A stretch of DNA of 64,000 nucleotides, taken from the NCBI RefSeq assembly GCF_014200175.1, contig NZ_JACHBD010000010.1:186001-250000 (forward strand), written 5' to 3'. The notes under the pieces are model-generated. The model did not search any database. It saw nothing but the letters and a program-made list of their open reading frames with translations, and was not told the DNA's origin. The translations under genes were made by a program, and so were the position numbers. The DNA is from Rhizobium lentis (GTDB taxonomy: Bacteria; Pseudomonadota; Alphaproteobacteria; Rhizobiales; Rhizobiaceae). Of the stretch, positions 61,434 through 64,000 are shown one piece after another. Within the stretch, counting starts at the first letter, position 1, and the number at the start of each line of letters is the position of its first letter.

Positions 61434-61477
61434 TGCCGAAGCCTAGAGCGGTTTTCGGAGCCGCATCCTCTGTTTCA

Positions 61478-61969
61478 TCACCCGACCTTATATCGGTAGA
61501 ACTTGCTATCCACCGCCATCAGCGGGAAGGCCCGGGGCAGGGCGCTTTTGGCAATTTCGGTAAAGCCGTTCTTCTCGTAGAAACGATGGGCGGCGACGAA
61601 TTTGTCGGTTGTGCCGAGGAAGATATCGGTCAGGCCGGCATCCCTGGCGTGGGCAAACAGGTGATCGAGAAGCCGCGCCGCCACGCCATGTTCGCGGCCG
61701 CGAACCTCGGCGGCAACGAACATCTTGCGCAGCGCCGCCTGATTGTGGCCGATATCCTTCAAGCCCAGGGTCCCGACGATGACGCCGTCCTTGACGGCGA
61801 CCCAGAAGTGGCCTTTGCCGGACTGGTAGAAATCCGGGATGACCCTGAGATCCGGCTGCGCATCGGCGGTGATGTCGATGCCGAATTCTTCGCGCTGGAT
61901 CGGCAGGATCAGCGACAGCACGTCATCGGCGTCGCCGACGGCAAAAGGTCTGATTTCGATCTCCGCCAT
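61478..61969 (-). CDS. GNAT family N-acetyltransferase
   Basis: A 163-residue acetyltransferase. The acetyl-CoA loop appears as MFVAAEVRGREHGVAARLLDHL (R-x2-G-x-A variant, near 89-110), and HRFYEKNGFTEI near 137 is the usual C-terminal strand. ATG 61969 (MAEIEIRPFAV) follows GGGAGGAGCCG. It starts 14 bases after the tldD stop and is probably cotranscribed with it. The substrate is unknown. Confidence 0.85.
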   Translation of the reverse strand: MAEIEIRPFAVGDADDVLSLILPIQREEFGIDITADAQPDLRVIPDFYQSGKGHFWVAVKDGVIVGTLGLKDIGHNQAALRKMFVAAEVRGREHGVAARLLDHLFAHARDAGLTDIFLGTTDKFVAAHRFYEKNGFTEIAKSALPRAFPLMAVDSKFYRYKVG

Positions 61970-61983
61970 CGGCTCCTCCCGCC

Positions 61984-63399
61984 TCAGGTCTGCGTGCCGC
62001 CGACCGTCACCTGATCCATCCGCAGATGCGGCTGACCGACGCCGACCGGAACCCATTGGCCCCCCTTGCCGCAATTGCCGATGCCGGTGTCGAGCTTCAT
62101 GTCGTTGCCGATCATCGTGACCCGCTTCATCGCATCGGGCCCGTTGCCGATCAGCATCGCGCCCTTGATGGGCGCGCCGACCTTGCCGTTCTCGATCAGG
62201 TATGCCTCGGTGCAGCCGAAGACGAACTTGCCGGAGGTGATATCCACCTGGCCGCCGCCGAAGGAGACGGCATAGATGCCCTTCTTCACCGAGGCGATGA
62301 TTTCATCAGGCGTCTTGTCGCCGCCGAGCATGTAGGTGTTGGTCATGCGCGGCATCGGCACATATGCATAACCCTGGCGGCGTCCGTTGCCAGTGGGCGC
62401 CATGCCCATCAGCCTGGCATTCTGCCGATCCTGCATATAGCCGACGAGCTTGCCGTTCTCGATCAGAACATTGTAGCCGGACGGAGTGCCCTCGTCGTCC
62501 ACGGTGATCGAGCCGCGGCGGTTGTCGATCGTGCCGTCGTCGACGACGGTGACACCGGGTGCTGCCACCATCTGGCCGAGAAGGCCGGCAAAGGCTGACG
62601 TCTTCTTGCGGTTGAAATCGCCTTCCAGCCCGTGACCGACCGCCTCGTGCAGCATCACGCCCGGCCAGCCGGAGCCGAGAACGACATCCATCGTGCCGGC
62701 CGGCGCATCGATCGCCTCGAGATTGACGAGCGCCTGGCGCAGCGCCTCGTCGGCGCCGAACTTCCAGCTTCCCGTTGCGATGAAATCGCCGAAGCCGATG
62801 CGGCCGCCCTGGCCATAGGAGCCGCTTTCCTGCCGATCGCCTTCGCCGACCACGACCGAGATATTGATGCGCGTCATCGGGCGGATGTCGCGCACCCGAT
62901 GGCCGTCGGCGCGCAGGATGTCGACCATCTGCCAGCTTGCCGCGACCGAAGCCGTCACCTGCCGTACCTTATCGTTCTTGTTCCTCAAATAGGCATCGAT
63001 CTCGGTCAGCACCTTCACCTTTTCCTCGAAGCTCGGAGAGCCGATCGGATTTTCGTCGGTATAAAGCTTGCGGTTGGTCCGCTGGGGTGCTGCGGCATAG
63101 CTGCCGGCATAACCGCGCGTCACCGCACTGACGGCATCAGCGGCCCGTTTCAGCGCCGTGACGGAAAGATCGCCCGCATGCGCGTAGCCGACCGCTTCAC
63201 CGGCAACGGCACGCAGTCCGAAACCCTGCTCGGTATTGAAGCTGCCACCCTTCAGCCGGCCATTGTCGAAGGTCAGCGCTTCGGCCTGCGCATGCTCGAT
63301 GAACAGCTCGCCGTCATCGGCGCCGGACAGAGCCTCGGCGACCAGACCGCGCATGGTGGCGTCGTCGGCATCGAAAAGCGTCAGGAGATCGGTGGTCAT
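61984..63399 (-). CDS. tldD: Metalloprotease TldD
   Basis: Zinc metalloprotease of the TldD/PmbA family (471 residues), which acts with TldE/PmbA on small peptides such as microcin precursors and CcdA. The metal motif is HEAVGH (HExxxH, near 258-263, in VMLHEAVGHGLEGDF), and the C-terminal half has the conserved FVFGCTEAYLIENGK, GNGPDAMKRVTMIGNDM and GNCGKGGQ segments with a metal-binding Cys. ATG 63399. Its usual partner pmbA/tldE is not in the window. Confidence 0.94.
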   Translation of the reverse strand: MTTDLLTLFDADDATMRGLVAEALSGADDGELFIEHAQAEALTFDNGRLKGGSFNTEQGFGLRAVAGEAVGYAHAGDLSVTALKRAADAVSAVTRGYAGSYAAAPQRTNRKLYTDENPIGSPSFEEKVKVLTEIDAYLRNKNDKVRQVTASVAASWQMVDILRADGHRVRDIRPMTRINISVVVGEGDRQESGSYGQGGRIGFGDFIATGSWKFGADEALRQALVNLEAIDAPAGTMDVVLGSGWPGVMLHEAVGHGLEGDFNRKKTSAFAGLLGQMVAAPGVTVVDDGTIDNRRGSITVDDEGTPSGYNVLIENGKLVGYMQDRQNARLMGMAPTGNGRRQGYAYVPMPRMTNTYMLGGDKTPDEIIASVKKGIYAVSFGGGQVDITSGKFVFGCTEAYLIENGKVGAPIKGAMLIGNGPDAMKRVTMIGNDMKLDTGIGNCGKGGQWVPVGVGQPHLRMDQVTVGGTQT

Positions 63400-63771
63400 G
63401 GTCTGGCTCCAATGGGCATGCGTTCGGGAATGCGCTTACTCCCTAGATAGGGTTCTACCTGATAAAGAGTGAAGCCCTGCGGCCAAATTATTCCTTGTGG
63501 GGCAAGTTCATTTCAGGAGATGGGAGTGCGCGCGAAGGAGATATCTGCGTTTTTCGCTTTACGTTCAGGGGCGCCCCCGCGCCAGCGTCAAGCTTGACTG
63601 GAACGTCACCCCATCCTCCGTCATCCTCGGCCTTGAGCCGAGGATCCATACCCGCCCACTGATGGATGCCGCGTGGATACTCGGGTCAAGCCAGAGGGTG
63701 GGATGAGCCTTTGGAGCACGTGCAGCGAGGGAAGTTGGAAGACGAGCCTAGTGGCGCCGCGCTCGCATGCC
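63400..63771. other. Intergenic region holding a repeat
   Basis: About 370 bases between tldD and the ialB-like gene. The middle is the second-family repeat at 63611-63704. Elsewhere no gene or structure was seen. Confidence 0.5.
63611..63704. repeat. Second repeat family, copy 3
   Basis: CCATCCTCCGTCATCCTCGG then CCTTGAGCCGAGGATCCAT left arm; right arm GGATACTCGGGTCAAGCC is truncated. Compare 18900-18999 and 48131-48227. Confidence 0.7.
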
Positions 63772-64000
63772 CTACGGCAGCGCATCGAAACCCTCAGCGA
63801 AACCCTTGAGGTCGACGGGGATGCCGATGCCTTCTTCGGGGGTCTGAAAGACGATGAAGGTTGCCTGGGCGCCGCTGCGGAAGGTCTTCAGCAACTCGTC
63901 CTCGAGCACGACCTCGGCATAGCAGCCATCGGCGAAGCAGCGCACGAAATAGGCGCGGCCGATATCCTTGCCGTCGACATTGAGGCCGAGACCGTTCGGC
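63772..64000 (-). CDS. Invasion-associated locus B (IalB) family protein, C-terminal part
   Basis: The window ends inside this gene; only the last 75 codons are visible, ending at TAG 63774-63772. They read VRCFADGCYAEVVLEDELLK and TFIVFQTPEEGIGIPVDLKG, a match in pattern to the IalB family (exported proteins named from Bartonella invasion genes), whose two Cys in CFADGC are conserved. The start and signal peptide lie beyond position 64000. Confidence 0.8.
   Translation of the reverse strand, partial: PNGLGLNVDGKDIGRAYFVRCFADGCYAEVVLEDELLKTFRSGAQATFIVFQTPEEGIGIPVDLKGFAEGFDALP

Noticed and set aside
1..64000. tRNA, rRNA, CRISPR, prophage or insertion-sequence features
   Set aside because: None could be recognised by eye; the only repeats are dispersed intergenic palindromes without transposase or regular spacers.

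Overview
The window is chromosomal DNA from an alphaproteobacterium of the Rhizobium etli/leguminosarum type. The evidence is a high-GC coding style, a matR-matABC malonate locus, a bioMNY biotin transporter, an orfA-pit phosphate locus with a PHO box, proteins of the BA14K, DUF982, DUF1344 and IalB families, and several families of intergenic palindromic repeats (RIME-like) typical of rhizobia. No rRNA, tRNA, CRISPR array, prophage, integrase or insertion sequence was seen. Most of the window is ordinary core chromosome with a few accessory pieces.

Layout. 1-9.2 kb: glyS (cut by the window edge) diverges from tex, followed by cfa, a histidine phosphatase, an OmpV/MipA-type outer-membrane protein, ubiA and a DUF6101 protein. 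9.5-12.9 kb: one very long gene made of about ten DUF1217-like units. 13-16.2 kb: a minus-strand set of an unknown gene, a Sua5-type tRNA threonylcarbamoylation enzyme and an FAD-linked 2-hydroxyacid dehydrogenase. 16.2-19 kb: a Rieske oxygenase of the betaine/stachydrine demethylase type behind operator-like dyads, a BA14K protein and a DUF982 protein. 19-25.3 kb: a CorA/ZntB transporter diverging from an acyl-CoA dehydrogenase/enoyl-CoA hydratase pair, an MBL-fold hydrolase, and an SDR/HxlR divergent pair. 25.3-35.4 kb: rRNA methyltransferases (TrmA/RumA-type and tlyA), a chemoreceptor, dxs, a decayed gene, pirin, an SDR, xseB and a histone-deacetylase-like gene. 35.6-41.2 kb: a thioesterase, then matR diverging from matA-matB-matC. 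41.5-44.4 kb: a LuxR-type regulator, an orphan ectoine-synthase homologue diverging from a GcvA-type LysR regulator, and a short Gly/Asp-rich membrane protein. 44.6-48 kb: bioY-bioN-bioM and a YcaQ-type DNA glycosylase. 48.4-54.6 kb: aroC-ribB, a DUF1344 protein, a dead HicBA-type toxin-antitoxin pair, and a dnaJ-like gene, fabI and a phosphoglycerate-mutase-like phosphatase in one minus-strand run. 54.9-64 kb: a lipoprotein, pdxH, a polysaccharide deacetylase, a D,D-carboxypeptidase with SPOR domain, a MazG-like protein, orfA-pit, a Nudix hydrolase, a GNAT enzyme, tldD and the end of an ialB-like gene.

How the genes work together. The clearest functional unit is malonate use: MatC imports malonate, MatB makes malonyl-CoA, MatA decarboxylates it to acetyl-CoA, and MatR binds the palindromes in the shared promoter. 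BioMNY is a complete ECF biotin importer. OrfA-Pit is a phosphate importer with a PHO box facing it. The acyl-CoA dehydrogenase/hydratase pair has a LiuR/MerR-like palindrome in front of it. The most unusual items are the ten-unit DUF1217 protein, the orphan EctC with its own regulator, a RibB protein whose GTP cyclohydrolase II half lacks the zinc cysteines, the doubly inactivated HicBA locus, and a decayed unknown gene upstream of dxs. All positions and motifs were read by eye; family names come from recognising motifs, not from searches.
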